Shown here: positions 1 to 6,232 of the stretch, in pieces
How positions within the stretch are numbered: position 1 is the first letter of the stretch
How the letters are laid out: each line of letters begins with the position of its first letter
From: Cryomorphaceae bacterium
GTDB taxonomy: Bacteria; Bacteroidota; Bacteroidia; Flavobacteriales; Crocinitomicaceae
DNA length: 7,065 nt
Reading direction: 5' to 3'
Assembly: GCA_021298235.1 (NCBI GenBank)
Contig: JAJTDX010000148.1
Coordinates: 1 to 7,065 of the forward strand
The notes under the pieces: model-generated
Databases searched by the model: none
What the model saw: only the letters and a program-made list of their open reading frames with translations
Told to the model about the DNA's origin: nothing
Position numbers and translations under genes: made by a program

Positions 1-317
1 GGGTCGGGTGGAGATATTCCCGTACCTGTGCCTTGAACTTGCCACAGAAGCGTCGCAGTTGCAACTTTTTCCATGTTTTCATGCTGCTGCCATAACCAAT
101 CAGGGTTATGTTGAATGTTCAAATTAACCTCTTCGAGTAGCTCCTTCCCTTTAAAATTTGGTTTTATAACCGTGTTTTCGGGAACATTTTTATCTATGGA
201 TAATGGCACTAGGTGACTTTCGGTAGGTGAGAAGTAACCGTGAAAGGTTGACTCTTGTCCAACTACCGAATAACCTGAACCGACTATCCAAAGAATGGAG
301 GGAAATAATCGTTTCAT
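1..317 (-). CDS. Secreted protein of unknown function, N-terminal fragment (runs off left edge)
   Basis: An open frame on the minus strand begins with ATG at 317-315 and has no stop before the window edge, giving 105 visible residues. The N-terminus (MKRLFPSILWIVGSGYSVVG, then QES) looks like a Sec signal peptide with likely cleavage after about residue 20, so the product is probably exported. The mature part is polar with several Trp, and it ends at the edge with the segment QGTGTGISPPDP. From memory, a Gly-rich stretch followed by SPPD and then a GDVGPN-like motif recurs in large Bacteroidota extracellular proteins, often with a C-terminal T9SS domain. The decisive residues would lie outside the window, so this is only a suggestion. 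It is divergent from yaaA. A weak promoter-like TAAATTTC (minus strand, 351-344) lies 26 bases upstream of the start. The signal peptide and open frame are seen; the function is unknown. Confidence 0.7.
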   Translation of the reverse strand, partial: MKRLFPSILWIVGSGYSVVGQESTFHGYFSPTESHLVPLSIDKNVPENTVIKPNFKGKELLEEVNLNIQHNPDWLWQQHENMEKVATATLLWQVQGTGTGISPPD

Positions 318-322
318 AATTT

Positions 323-338
323 AGTTTTAGAGTTTTAG
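323..338. repeat. Two tandem copies of an 8-bp unit (agttttag)
   Basis: Two exact adjacent copies of AGTTTTAG lie just upstream of the start of the minus-strand secreted-protein gene. The unit is short and AT-rich, so it may be chance or minor slippage. It would fall in that gene's 5' leader. Confidence 0.5.
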
Positions 339-417
339 TGATCGAAATTTAACTTAAATAGTTAAAAAATGGAAAATAAACACGTGATAAATGTGAACAA
401 CCAATTCTTAGCCATGT

Positions 418-425
418 TATTTTTG
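418..425 (+). promoter_or_regulatory. Candidate -7 promoter box for yaaA
   Basis: TATTTTTG matches the Bacteroidota -7 consensus TAnnTTTG at every defined position. No clear TTTG -33 element is seen at the expected distance upstream, so the call rests on the -7 box alone in AT-rich sequence. If real, transcription would begin within a few bases of 431. The leader of yaaA would then be almost exactly the decamer array that follows. Confidence 0.4.
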
Positions 426-429
426 TTGA

Positions 430-482
430 AATCGAAATCAATCGAAATCAATCGAAATCAATCGAAATCAATCGAAATCAAT
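430..482. repeat. Perfect 10-bp tandem repeat array abutting the yaaA start codon
   Basis: Five identical copies of ATCGAAATCA occupy 431-480. The 10-base periodicity extends by one base on the left and two on the right, reaching the A and T of the yaaA ATG. There are no mismatches and no spacers. The array fills the position where a ribosome-binding site would be and contains no Shine-Dalgarno-like sequence. Each unit carries a short GAAAT tract, so A-tracts recur every 10 bp, near the helical repeat, which could bend the DNA. A single related octamer, ATCGAAAT, occurs nearby at 341-348. Perfect arrays like this change copy number by replication slippage in other bacteria; such variation here is inferred. 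Confidence 0.95.
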
Positions 483-1245
483 GAAAGTAATTCTGTCTCC
501 TGCTAAATCAATTGATCTTAAAGATATTCCATCTGATATTCCATATTCACTCTTACAATTCGGTAAAGAAAGCGAAACGCTTGTCAAAAAACTGAAAAAC
601 AAAAAGGTAAAGGATTTGGAAGTGCTCATGCACATTTCAAAGGATCTTGCCGAATTAAATGCTGAACGATTCAGAAATTGGCATCAACCTTTTGAAATGA
701 CGGACAATGTAAAGCAAACGGTATTTGCCTTCAACGGAGAGGCGTACAAGGGATTTGATGCAAGAAGTTTATCTCCAGAACAACTCGCTGTAGCACAGGA
801 AAAGATCAGGATTCTTTCCGGGTTATATGGAATTTTGAAGCCACTTGATCTTATTTATCCCTATCGATTGGAAATGGGAACTGCTATTGAGGTATCGCCA
901 AAGCAGAAAAATCTCTACCAATTCTGGGGAAAGAAACTTGCACAGGCATTAAACGAAGAGATGACCGATGGTGAAGTGCTTATCAACGTTGCATCGAATG
1001 AATATTTCAAAGCGATCGATAAGAAAGTCTTTAATTTTCCTGTGATCACTCCTGTTTTTAAAGAATTCAAGAACGGTGAGTTTAGAGTGATCATGATGTT
1101 CGCAAAGCATGCTCGAGGAGCTATGGCACGCTTTATTGTTGAGAATGGAATCAATGATCCTGAACAAATCAAATTGTTTAATTCAAATGGATATTCATTT
1201 GATGTGAATCAATCCAATGAAAATGAGTGGGTTTTTGTACGTTGA
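481..1245 (+). CDS. yaaA: YaaA family peroxide stress protein (DUF328/UPF0246)
   Basis: Encodes 254 residues, close to the roughly 258 of E. coli YaaA, which is induced by OxyR during hydrogen peroxide stress, limits free intracellular iron and protects DNA; the protein is cytoplasmic. Family signatures are visible in order: MKVILSPAKSID at the N-terminus, AFNGEAYKGF (83-92), GLYGILKPLDLIYPYRLE (114-131), NVASNEYF (169-176) and KHARGAMARFI (209-219). The N-terminal motif begins at the first residue in the family, so the ATG at 481 is well supported, although no Shine-Dalgarno is present and the decamer array sits directly against the start. The gene is monocistronic and convergent with the DUF2452 gene; only 7 bases separate the two stop codons, and no terminator hairpin is visible between them. 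The family assignment is confident. A peroxide-related role here is transferred from E. coli. Confidence 0.95.
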   Translation: MKVILSPAKSIDLKDIPSDIPYSLLQFGKESETLVKKLKNKKVKDLEVLMHISKDLAELNAERFRNWHQPFEMTDNVKQTVFAFNGEAYKGFDARSLSPEQLAVAQEKIRILSGLYGILKPLDLIYPYRLEMGTAIEVSPKQKNLYQFWGKKLAQALNEEMTDGEVLINVASNEYFKAIDKKVFNFPVITPVFKEFKNGEFRVIMMFAKHARGAMARFIVENGINDPEQIKLFNSNGYSFDVNQSNENEWVFVR

Positions 1246-1252
1246 TGCGCTG

Positions 1253-1705
1253 TTATAATTCTGTCTCACTTGACTTTGCAAGGACATCCCAGGTATGATC
1301 TGCCAGTAGACGTACAGTAGCTATCCACTCGAAAGAATTCCTTGAACGACCCCATTGGTCAGGAGCAATAAGCGAAAGAAGATAATTATTGTCTTCTTTT
1401 CGATACAGGTGATATACATGATTTATCAAGGGCTCAAACCGCATTTCTGCCAAGTAAATAAACTCTGAGATGTTTTTGCGGTCCTGTAGTTTTTTAGCTT
1501 GTTCAGCTAATAACTGCATTTGCTCATAGATCTGATTAAGTTGCATGTCGGTTTGATGCTCCATTGCACTCAGCGCGCGACCTTTTATTTTTCCTTGGTC
1601 TTCAGGTCGAATAATTGCACTTCCTGCATGATGCGGATATTCCAGAGAATGTGGATTATCTGTGATCTTATCCGGGTCGATGGGATTAATGAATTCTTCG
1701 CTCAT
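1253..1705 (-). CDS. DUF2452 family protein
   Basis: Encodes a 150-residue soluble protein with no signal peptide or membrane segment. The sequence matches my memory of the DUF2452 family, mostly from Bacteroidota: NPIDPDKITDNPHSLEYPHH near the N-terminus (7-26), GSAIIRPEDQGKIKGRA (28-44), QLNQIYEQMQLLAEQAKKLQ (55-74, probably an alpha helix or coiled coil), FEPLINHVYHLY (90-101), LIAPDQWGR (112-120) and TVRLLADHTWDVL (130-142). The biochemical function of this family is unknown to me. The ATG at 1705-1703 gives the usual MSE start. It lies 38 bases downstream of the broken hydrolase on the same strand, so the two could share a transcript. A weak TAAATTTA sequence in that gap may instead be its own promoter. 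Confidence 0.9.
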   Translation of the reverse strand: MSEEFINPIDPDKITDNPHSLEYPHHAGSAIIRPEDQGKIKGRALSAMEHQTDMQLNQIYEQMQLLAEQAKKLQDRKNISEFIYLAEMRFEPLINHVYHLYRKEDNNYLLSLIAPDQWGRSRNSFEWIATVRLLADHTWDVLAKSSETEL

Positions 1706-1743
1706 GATTACTTTGTCTAGTAACCATTAAATTTAGGAAAAGT

Positions 1744-2517
1744 TCAGATAGATAGCAGGAATTTCGAAATCTCACTAATCGTTTCTGATGGTTTCTCTAA
1801 ATGTGGGTGATGGCCGCAAAATGGGATTAACAAGGTTGTAACGTTGCAATCAGTAGAGTTCCGGATCAGATCCAGTTGTTTTACAGTACCATACTGGTCA
1901 TCTTTTCCCTGTATTGCAAGTATGGATTTGTCTATCCCGTGAATGTCCTTGGTAATGTTCCAGCTTTCGAATTCTGGCGACAACCAGGCATCTGCCCAAG
2001 CATAGAAAAGCACTTCTGTTTTATCTCCATGGTACTTTTTAAGGCCATTTAGTTTTCCGGACTTAAAAGCGTCAATGGCAGGAATGATGCCTTCTTTGGT
2101 TTCTGTCTCGTTGATGACATGCGCGGCCATCGTAATAATTGAGTGAACTCTTTTAGAATGTTTTGCGGCATAGAGTAGGGAGATAGTTCCGCCATCTGAG
2201 TGACCAACCAAAATTAGTCTCTTGTCTAACGGAAATACACGCTCAATGAGCATAGGAAGCTCTATCAGGGCATATTCATGCAAGTAGTGCCGATCCCTTT
2301 TCTTTGTCAGTTTACTCGAATTACCGTGTCCATGTCTCTCGTAAACAAAACCGTCTAGCCCCAACTCATTACAGAGCTGTTCAGGAAAACTTCTCCACTA
2401 GCTGATTGAACCCAGTGCCTCATGCAGAAAGATCAAAACGAGATCTTCCCTTAACTGTTTCGTTGGATGAACTGTTATAAAGGATAATGATCGATCTTCA
2501 AAGTGTAGGATGTCCAT
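1744..2517 (-). pseudogene. Alpha/beta hydrolase gene interrupted by an in-frame TAG (codon 40)
   Basis: The frame starts at ATG 2517-2515, encodes 39 residues (MDILHFEDRS...FLHEALGSIS), meets TAG at 2400-2398, and resumes without any frame change as WRSFPEQLCNELGLDG through to the stop at 1744; without the TAG it would give 256 residues. Both sides match one alpha/beta hydrolase fold. The HEALGS turn (32-37), which usually contributes to the oxyanion hole, precedes the stop. The nucleophile motif GHSDGG (Ser107), the acidic region KDD (206-207) and GHHPHLEKP (probable catalytic His236) follow it. The first start codon after the TAG is TTG at 2364-2362; a product from there (206 residues) would keep the triad but lose the first strand and HEALGS. 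One base change from a Gln or Leu codon explains the break. It could be a recent pseudogene, a sequencing error or, least likely, readthrough. Substrate unknown. A terminator separates it from efp. Confidence 0.8.
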
Positions 2518-2522
2518 GCATT

Positions 2523-2549
2523 AAAAAAGGGATCCCAAAAGATCCCTTT
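2523..2549 (-). terminator. Rho-independent terminator downstream of efp
   Basis: Read on the minus strand this is AAAGGGATC, a TTTTGG loop and GATCCCTTT, a perfect 9-bp stem whose 3' arm runs into a T tract (T6, then AA). It begins 21 bases after the efp stop codon and ends 5 bases before the hydrolase start, so it should end efp transcripts and isolate efp from the hydrolase. On the plus strand the T tract is poorer (TTTCATT), so termination is likely mainly for minus-strand transcription. Confidence 0.85.
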
Positions 2550-2570
2550 CATTCTATTAATTTTCACCGA

Positions 2571-3137
2571 CTATTTTTTCACCCGCTCGACGTATACTCC
2601 TGTGCGTGTGTCTACCTTGATCACTTCTCCGTTATCAATGAAAAGTGGTACTTTTACTTCTGCTCCAGTAGCAATGGTAGCTGGTTTCATAGAGTTGGTC
2701 GCAGTATCACCCTTTACTCCAGGTTCGGTGTATGTAACTTCAGAGATAATGTACATTGGCAATTCTACAACCAACGGTGTTTCCTCTTCAGCATGAAAAA
2801 GGATATTGCAGATCATTCCTTCCTCCAAAAACAATGGCTTCTCGATCATTTTTCCCGGGATATTGACTTGTTCAAATGTCTCATTGTTCATGAAAACGTA
2901 ATCAGATCCCTCCTGATATAGGTACTGATATTCACGATTCTCAATCCGAACAGTTTCGATCTTGTGCCCCGCAGAAAATGTGTTGTCAAGAACTTTTCCT
3001 GTTTCAATCTGACGCATTTTCGTTCGGACGAATGCCGGTCCTTTACCGGGTTTTACGTGCTGGAATTCGATAATCTGAAATAGTTTGTCATTGAACTTAA
3101 TGCACAAACCATTTTTAATATCTGCTGTAGTTGCCAT
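2571..3137 (-). CDS. efp: Elongation factor P
   Basis: Encodes 188 residues, the usual EF-P length. EF-P binds between the ribosomal P and E sites and relieves stalling at consecutive prolines. The three beta-barrel domains are recognisable: an N-terminal KOW-like domain (about 3-63), a central OB domain (about 66-125) and a C-terminal OB domain (about 130-186) with the EF-P signature GVKGDTATNSMKPATIATG and the ending VDTRTGVYVERV. The loop that reaches the peptidyl-tRNA reads HVKPGKGPAF, with Lys32 at the tip, the position of E. coli Lys34, which is beta-lysylated; no modification enzyme is in the window. ATG at 3137-3135 gives the standard MATTADI start. The stop is TAG, useful evidence that TAG terminates translation in this genome. 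A consensus promoter lies just upstream and a strong terminator just downstream, so it is probably monocistronic. Confidence 0.97.
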   Translation of the reverse strand: MATTADIKNGLCIKFNDKLFQIIEFQHVKPGKGPAFVRTKMRQIETGKVLDNTFSAGHKIETVRIENREYQYLYQEGSDYVFMNNETFEQVNIPGKMIEKPLFLEEGMICNILFHAEEETPLVVELPMYIISEVTYTEPGVKGDTATNSMKPATIATGAEVKVPLFIDNGEVIKVDTRTGVYVERVKK

Positions 3138-3156
3138 GTTAACTTATTTTTCGCTG

Positions 3157-3186
3157 CAAATATAGAACAATTTCTAACGAACGAAA
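3157..3186 (-). promoter_or_regulatory. Bacteroidota-type promoter for efp
   Basis: On the minus strand TATATTTG (3164-3157) matches the -7 consensus TAnnTTTG exactly. TTTCG (3186-3182) lies 17 bases upstream and resembles the TTTG -33 element with one substitution. The -7 box ends 19 bases before the efp ATG, leaving a short AT-rich leader without a Shine-Dalgarno sequence, which is normal for this phylum. Confidence 0.6.
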
Positions 3187-3249
3187 GTCACTCGGTAAAA
3201 GTATCCAAGAGAAAAGAAATGCTGGGTTCAAAAACAGCTGTAAATTCGT

Positions 3250-4020
3250 TTAAGGGATCAATTCGAAACGCTGTTTGAATGACGGTAGCTGATGCTTCGG
3301 AACGAAGAAAAAATCACCTTCTTCATCTTGTTTTCCACTCTCCTGAATGAATTTGAAATCTTTAATACCAAACTGCGTGTAACCCAAATCGGTAAAAAGT
3401 TCTAATATTTCGGACAGATTTTTTTCGGCGATCTCTAATTGGACATATGGCTGGTGCTTTTGAAGTATTGGTGTCAATTCTCTGAAAACGGTTAGTTCAT
3501 ATCCTTCGATATCACACTTAATATAATCGATGTGGTTAAGATCTTTTAATAATTCGCTTCCTTTTACGATTTTAACCTCCTGTGTTCGGTGCTTTTTCTT
3601 TTCTTCTTCAGTTTCTGCAATGTGTGGAAGTCCTGTGCGGATCATTCCATTTGTTTCAGGGAGCACCATCGTTATCATTCCTTCCTCAGTACCCAAGGCA
3701 ACGTTATATACTCTTGCATGTGGGAACTTCTTCATGAACCGCTGTAGTGTTTCAAAAAAGACCGGGACAGGTTCAATAGAGATAACCTTGCCTTGTTTTG
3801 CCAGACGGGCGAAATTCTTCGAAAAATACCCAAGATTGGCACCAATGTCAATCACAGTATAATCAGGTTGGATGAGTTCTTTTATCTTGTAGTGATATTT
3901 GAACCGGATGTCCCCTTTAAGAAATCCCAGATCATATAACAGATAAAAACTCCTGTGAAGTACACGAAGGTACATACGTTGACTTAGGATCTTAAATAGG
4001 ATTTTCTTAAGGAAGTTCAT
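3250..4020 (-). CDS. FkbM family SAM-dependent methyltransferase
   Basis: Encodes 256 residues from ATG 4020-4018. The SAM-binding motif I is VIDIGANLGYFS (56-67), followed by the acidic ribose-binding segment ISIEPVP (80-86, Glu83). The FkbM-type YIKCDIEGYE motif lies at 166-175, followed by LEIAEK (195-200) and a C-terminal FFFVP (237-241), all typical of FkbM methyltransferases, which O-methylate sugars or small metabolites. The acceptor cannot be read from the sequence. The frame stays open upstream and could start at 4095, adding 25 residues (MTSYCKGSSPSSKK...). I prefer 4020 because the extra segment is low-complexity, the MNFLKKILFKIL start is typical of such proteins, and a possible promoter box lies between the two starts. 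There is no signal peptide, so it is probably cytoplasmic. The gene stands alone, without glycosyltransferases nearby, so a polysaccharide role is not supported by context here. Confidence 0.88.
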   Translation of the reverse strand: MNFLKKILFKILSQRMYLRVLHRSFYLLYDLGFLKGDIRFKYHYKIKELIQPDYTVIDIGANLGYFSKNFARLAKQGKVISIEPVPVFFETLQRFMKKFPHARVYNVALGTEEGMITMVLPETNGMIRTGLPHIAETEEEKKKHRTQEVKIVKGSELLKDLNHIDYIKCDIEGYELTVFRELTPILQKHQPYVQLEIAEKNLSEILELFTDLGYTQFGIKDFKFIQESGKQDEEGDFFFVPKHQLPSFKQRFELIP

Positions 4021-4672
4021 TTGTTCAACCGAATACTGAGGCGAAAGTACTATTTTTTTGGAAGAGGGGGAGGAGCCTTTGCAATACGAGGTCATAAATT
4101 CACTATTTTTGTTGTAGAGGTACTTCCACTGTGTTGGTATTGTGACCTTATTCGCATTGCGCGGAGCCCATGCAGTTTACTCTTGAAGCTTACCTATTTG
4201 ACCATCAGGAAAGTCTCAGACAGGCAATGGCGGGCTGCATTCCGATCCGTCGGAAAGAGATAATATCAAACAGCAGATTACAGCGAATGTCGGCAATCCT
4301 AAACGTGTTTTCTGCTGATACGTAAATCTTCTGTCTTGAGCCATCGCTATATTCTAGAAATAAGCGGAGTGTTTGAACTAAATTCGGTTTTTCTTGCCAA
4401 AAGATCATATATAGTGACGATTTCCGGTTTTGGTCTTGGAAAATGCTCTATGGAAAGTATATTGTTTGCGTCACTTCATGTTGCGTTTGAGTTTATTCGA
4501 ATCCTGATTGAATTTTTATGTTCACTAATGATACTTACAGTATTCGTCAAATGTTGAAAATTGTGCGTTGAATGCTTCGGCTGATTGAATTTCAGCTTAT
4601 CACGTAATTAACATCCGAGGTCTTTTTCGTTGAAAATCGGATTCAAAAAAAATAGCCATTAATCAAAAAAGA
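4021..4672. other. 652-base stretch without a confident gene
   Basis: It lies between the FkbM start and the end of the DUF4907 gene. The most gene-like frame is plus-strand 4170-4325, ATG to TAA, 51 residues beginning MQFTLEAYLFDHQES with ordinary composition; I recognise no family and see no promoter or ribosome-binding site. Two other open frames, plus 4336-4557 (TTG start) and minus 4205-4408, overlap each other or the first, so at most one can be real. A perfect 6-bp stem with a 4-base loop (TTCCGA/TCGGAA) sits at 4240-4255 inside the locally GC-richer part (about 4155-4260). The right end is A-rich (A8 at 4645-4652, A6 at 4665-4670) and reads as T tracts after the DUF4907 stop, but without a strong stem. 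It may be decayed coding sequence, an untranslated RNA or plain spacer. Confidence 0.6.
4042..4049 (-). promoter_or_regulatory. Weak candidate -7 box for the FkbM methyltransferase gene
   Basis: Minus-strand TACTTTCG resembles TAnnTTTG with one substitution and lies 21 bases before the preferred ATG at 4020. No convincing -33 element is visible. If used, it would exclude translation from the upstream ATG at 4095. Confidence 0.25.
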
Positions 4673-5020
4673 TCACAGCACGCCAAGGCTATCAAGCTCC
4701 TCTACTGAGATCGTTGGGGGGAATAAATGATCTTTTATCTTTTTAAGGGCAAGTTCACCTGTTTTTAATGCATCTGCTTCCGATGAAAAATACCGAATTC
4801 CTTGAATGGCCGGAATTTGTTGCTGTTCGATCATCAATTGACCGTCTTTCAGTATCTGATAACCAAACCCATTACCGGGTAACTCCGTTGATATGAGCTC
4901 ATAAACCGGTTCTGTAGGATGTTGATTTATCTTTTCTTCTGATTCCAGATGCACGCTTTTCGTTCGATTTTCTGAACAACCCGATATTAAGAGCAGAAGG
5001 ATGAAGGTTGCTTTCTTCAT
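4673..5020 (-). CDS. DUF4907 domain lipoprotein
   Basis: Encodes 115 residues. The N-terminus MKKATFILLLLISGC is a lipoprotein signal peptide with lipobox ISGC, so Cys15 would be lipidated and the mature protein anchored in a membrane. The residues after it (SENR) contain only one acid and match the acidic surface-export signals of some Bacteroidota lipoproteins poorly, so surface exposure is uncertain. Residues about 49-96 (GNGFGYQILKDGQLMIEQQQ, IPAIQG, FSSEADALKTGELALKKI) match the DUF4907 family as I remember it; its function is unknown, and it is often encoded beside kelch-repeat secreted proteins, as here. Its ATG overlaps the stop codon of the preceding kelch gene as ATGA, implying translational coupling. 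It appears to be the last gene of the operon; T tracts follow the stop, but no clear terminator stem is visible. Confidence 0.88.
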   Translation of the reverse strand: MKKATFILLLLISGCSENRTKSVHLESEEKINQHPTEPVYELISTELPGNGFGYQILKDGQLMIEQQQIPAIQGIRYFSSEADALKTGELALKKIKDHLFPPTISVEELDSLGVL

Positions 5021-6231
5021 TGTATTTTGATCAGTTTTCCGCTTGCAGAAAGGTTTCTCTTTTCATCAATCAATTCGTAAAAATAATTTCCTGAATTCAA
5101 ACCTGAAAGATCGAGTTCTAATGTTTTCGAACTCAATAACGTTTTTGAGAATGAAGAGATCAATTGTCCAGCAGAATTATACAAGCGAACCTCCATTTCT
5201 TCTATTCCGTTCTGCCATAGAGAAACAGTCGTTTTATTGATTACCGGATTAGGGTATGCTCGTGATTCCAGCTTTATGGACTGCTCATCAATTCCTGCAA
5301 TACAGTAATAGGCATAGAAGTCGTCCAGAAATTCGCCATTATAGCCTGTACCCAGGAAGGCAATTCCTTCCAGTTGAAACGCGATTGCATTTTTTCTTCC
5401 CGGACCGAGAAGGTCGGTTCTTTGTATCCAGGAATTGGAAAAATAATTGTATTCCCAGACATCATTTCTGTAGGTGTTTGTTGCGTCTTCTCCGGTAGCG
5501 ATGTATCCGGAAGGGAAGAATCCCCAGCCAACTGCTCCTGCACGCGGCGCAGAGGGGAGATTGGTTTTTTGAATCCAGGAATCAGTGGTTGGCTCGTACA
5601 TCCAGAAGTCGTTTTTTAGAACACCATCGTCACCTGTACCAACGTAACCTTGTTCGCCTGACGTGAACCCAACCGCTTGTCGACGAGCTGTACCTCCGAA
5701 GTCATTCAACTGAATCCAGCTATTTGTTAGTGGGTCGTATTTATAGAAATCCTTCTTGAGTCCCGAAGCATCCTGCCCTGTGCCAACGTAACCGAAATTA
5801 CCGATTGAAAATGCAACTGCTTGCCTTCTGTCCGAACCCATGAAATCAGCTTTTTGCGACCAGGCTCCTGTTTCGCCATCAAACTCCCACAAATCACCAA
5901 AATAGGGGTTTGTTTCGCCTTGACCAAGACATAAATAGCCTTTGTTTCCGATCGAAAAAGCGCTCGCAGATCCTCTATCTAGACCATCGCCGTTAGGACC
6001 TCCGATTGAGGTCTCTTCGTCCCAGTCATCTTGATTCAGGTCGTAAGAATATACTTTCCTTTTGAACCCGAAGTCATCTAATCCGCCCAGGACATATCCT
6101 TGGCCGAATAAGGTGAAATTTGCACAGACTGCTCTTGGACTTCCTTTAACTGAATCCCTGATTATCCAATTGTTTTGTGCAAATCCAAAAACAGGTCCAA
6201 GAAATAAAATACTTGTAATGAACTTTTTCAT
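5017..6231 (-). CDS. Secreted six-bladed kelch-type beta-propeller with T9SS type A sorting domain
   Basis: Encodes 404 residues. A signal peptide (MKKFITSILFLGPVFGFA, then QNN) is followed by six kelch-like repeats and a C-terminal sorting domain. Repeat motifs G-Y-x-x-x-G start near residues 45, 98, 148, 195, 242 and 291. A Trp that begins the outer strand of each blade occurs at 22, 70, 124, 172, 219 and 268, a spacing of 47-54. Trp22 precedes the first repeat while the last repeat lacks its own Trp, which suggests the N-terminal strand closes the final blade. Residues from about 325 (AYPNPVINKTTVSLW) to the end (SASGKLIKIQ) form a type A T9SS sorting domain, so the protein should cross the outer membrane and be released or attached at the surface. 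Ligand or partner unknown. Its start is one base past the upstream paralogue's stop and its end overlaps the DUF4907 gene. Confidence 0.92.
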   Translation of the reverse strand: MKKFITSILFLGPVFGFAQNNWIIRDSVKGSPRAVCANFTLFGQGYVLGGLDDFGFKRKVYSYDLNQDDWDEETSIGGPNGDGLDRGSASAFSIGNKGYLCLGQGETNPYFGDLWEFDGETGAWSQKADFMGSDRRQAVAFSIGNFGYVGTGQDASGLKKDFYKYDPLTNSWIQLNDFGGTARRQAVGFTSGEQGYVGTGDDGVLKNDFWMYEPTTDSWIQKTNLPSAPRAGAVGWGFFPSGYIATGEDATNTYRNDVWEYNYFSNSWIQRTDLLGPGRKNAIAFQLEGIAFLGTGYNGEFLDDFYAYYCIAGIDEQSIKLESRAYPNPVINKTTVSLWQNGIEEMEVRLYNSAGQLISSFSKTLLSSKTLELDLSGLNSGNYFYELIDEKRNLSASGKLIKIQ

Positions 6232-6232
6232 A

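Larger units (their letters stand above)
369..506 (+). other. Small upstream open frame overlapping the yaaA start (45 codons)
   Basis: ATG at 369-371 opens a frame that has a second ATG at 414-416, passes through the whole decamer array and stops at TAA 504-506, 23 bases inside yaaA in another frame. The array part encodes a ten-residue period, IEINRNQSKS, because three decamers make ten codons with no stop in any plus-strand frame. A taa at 363-365 lies in frame just before the ATG. Nothing suggests a functional peptide, and the 418-425 promoter, if used, would leave both ATGs untranscribed. It is listed because its frame relative to yaaA depends on repeat number. Confidence 0.2.

Noticed and set aside
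431..480. CRISPR-like array
   Set aside because: The unit is only 10 bp and the copies are directly adjacent with no spacers; it is a simple tandem repeat.
2398..2400. TAG recoding (suppressor tRNA or pyrrolysine) as the normal reading of the hydrolase codon
   Set aside because: efp and the first kelch gene end at TAG with family-typical C-termini, so TAG acts as a stop here; no suppressor tRNA or recoding genes are in the window.
2487..2921. Plus-strand open frame of 144 codons
   Set aside because: It lies opposite efp and the terminator, and its translation is Cys/Phe/His-rich and resembles no family; it is an antisense shadow of efp.
4021..4095. Extended N-terminus for the FkbM methyltransferase from ATG 4095
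   Set aside because: The additional 25 residues are Ser/Lys-rich and unlike the family, and a candidate promoter lies inside them; the frame is open probably by chance.
4203..4236. Resemblance to the RNase P RNA core (AGGAAAGTC followed by AGGCAATGG)
   Set aside because: Only a short stretch resembles the 5' core; the other conserved segments and the closing helix are not found within the expected 350-400 bases.
4496..4504. TTCGAATCC, similar to a tRNA T-loop
   Set aside because: The flanking bases do not form a T stem and no acceptor, D or anticodon arms can be built around it.
4613..4642. Inverted repeat ATCCGA/TCGGAT as a terminator
   Set aside because: The loop is 18 bases and no T tract follows the stem on either strand in the right position.
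5256..5619. Plus-strand open frames within the kelch gene
   Set aside because: They are antisense to well-supported repeats with signal peptide and sorting domain; compositions are Arg/Cys/Phe-heavy.
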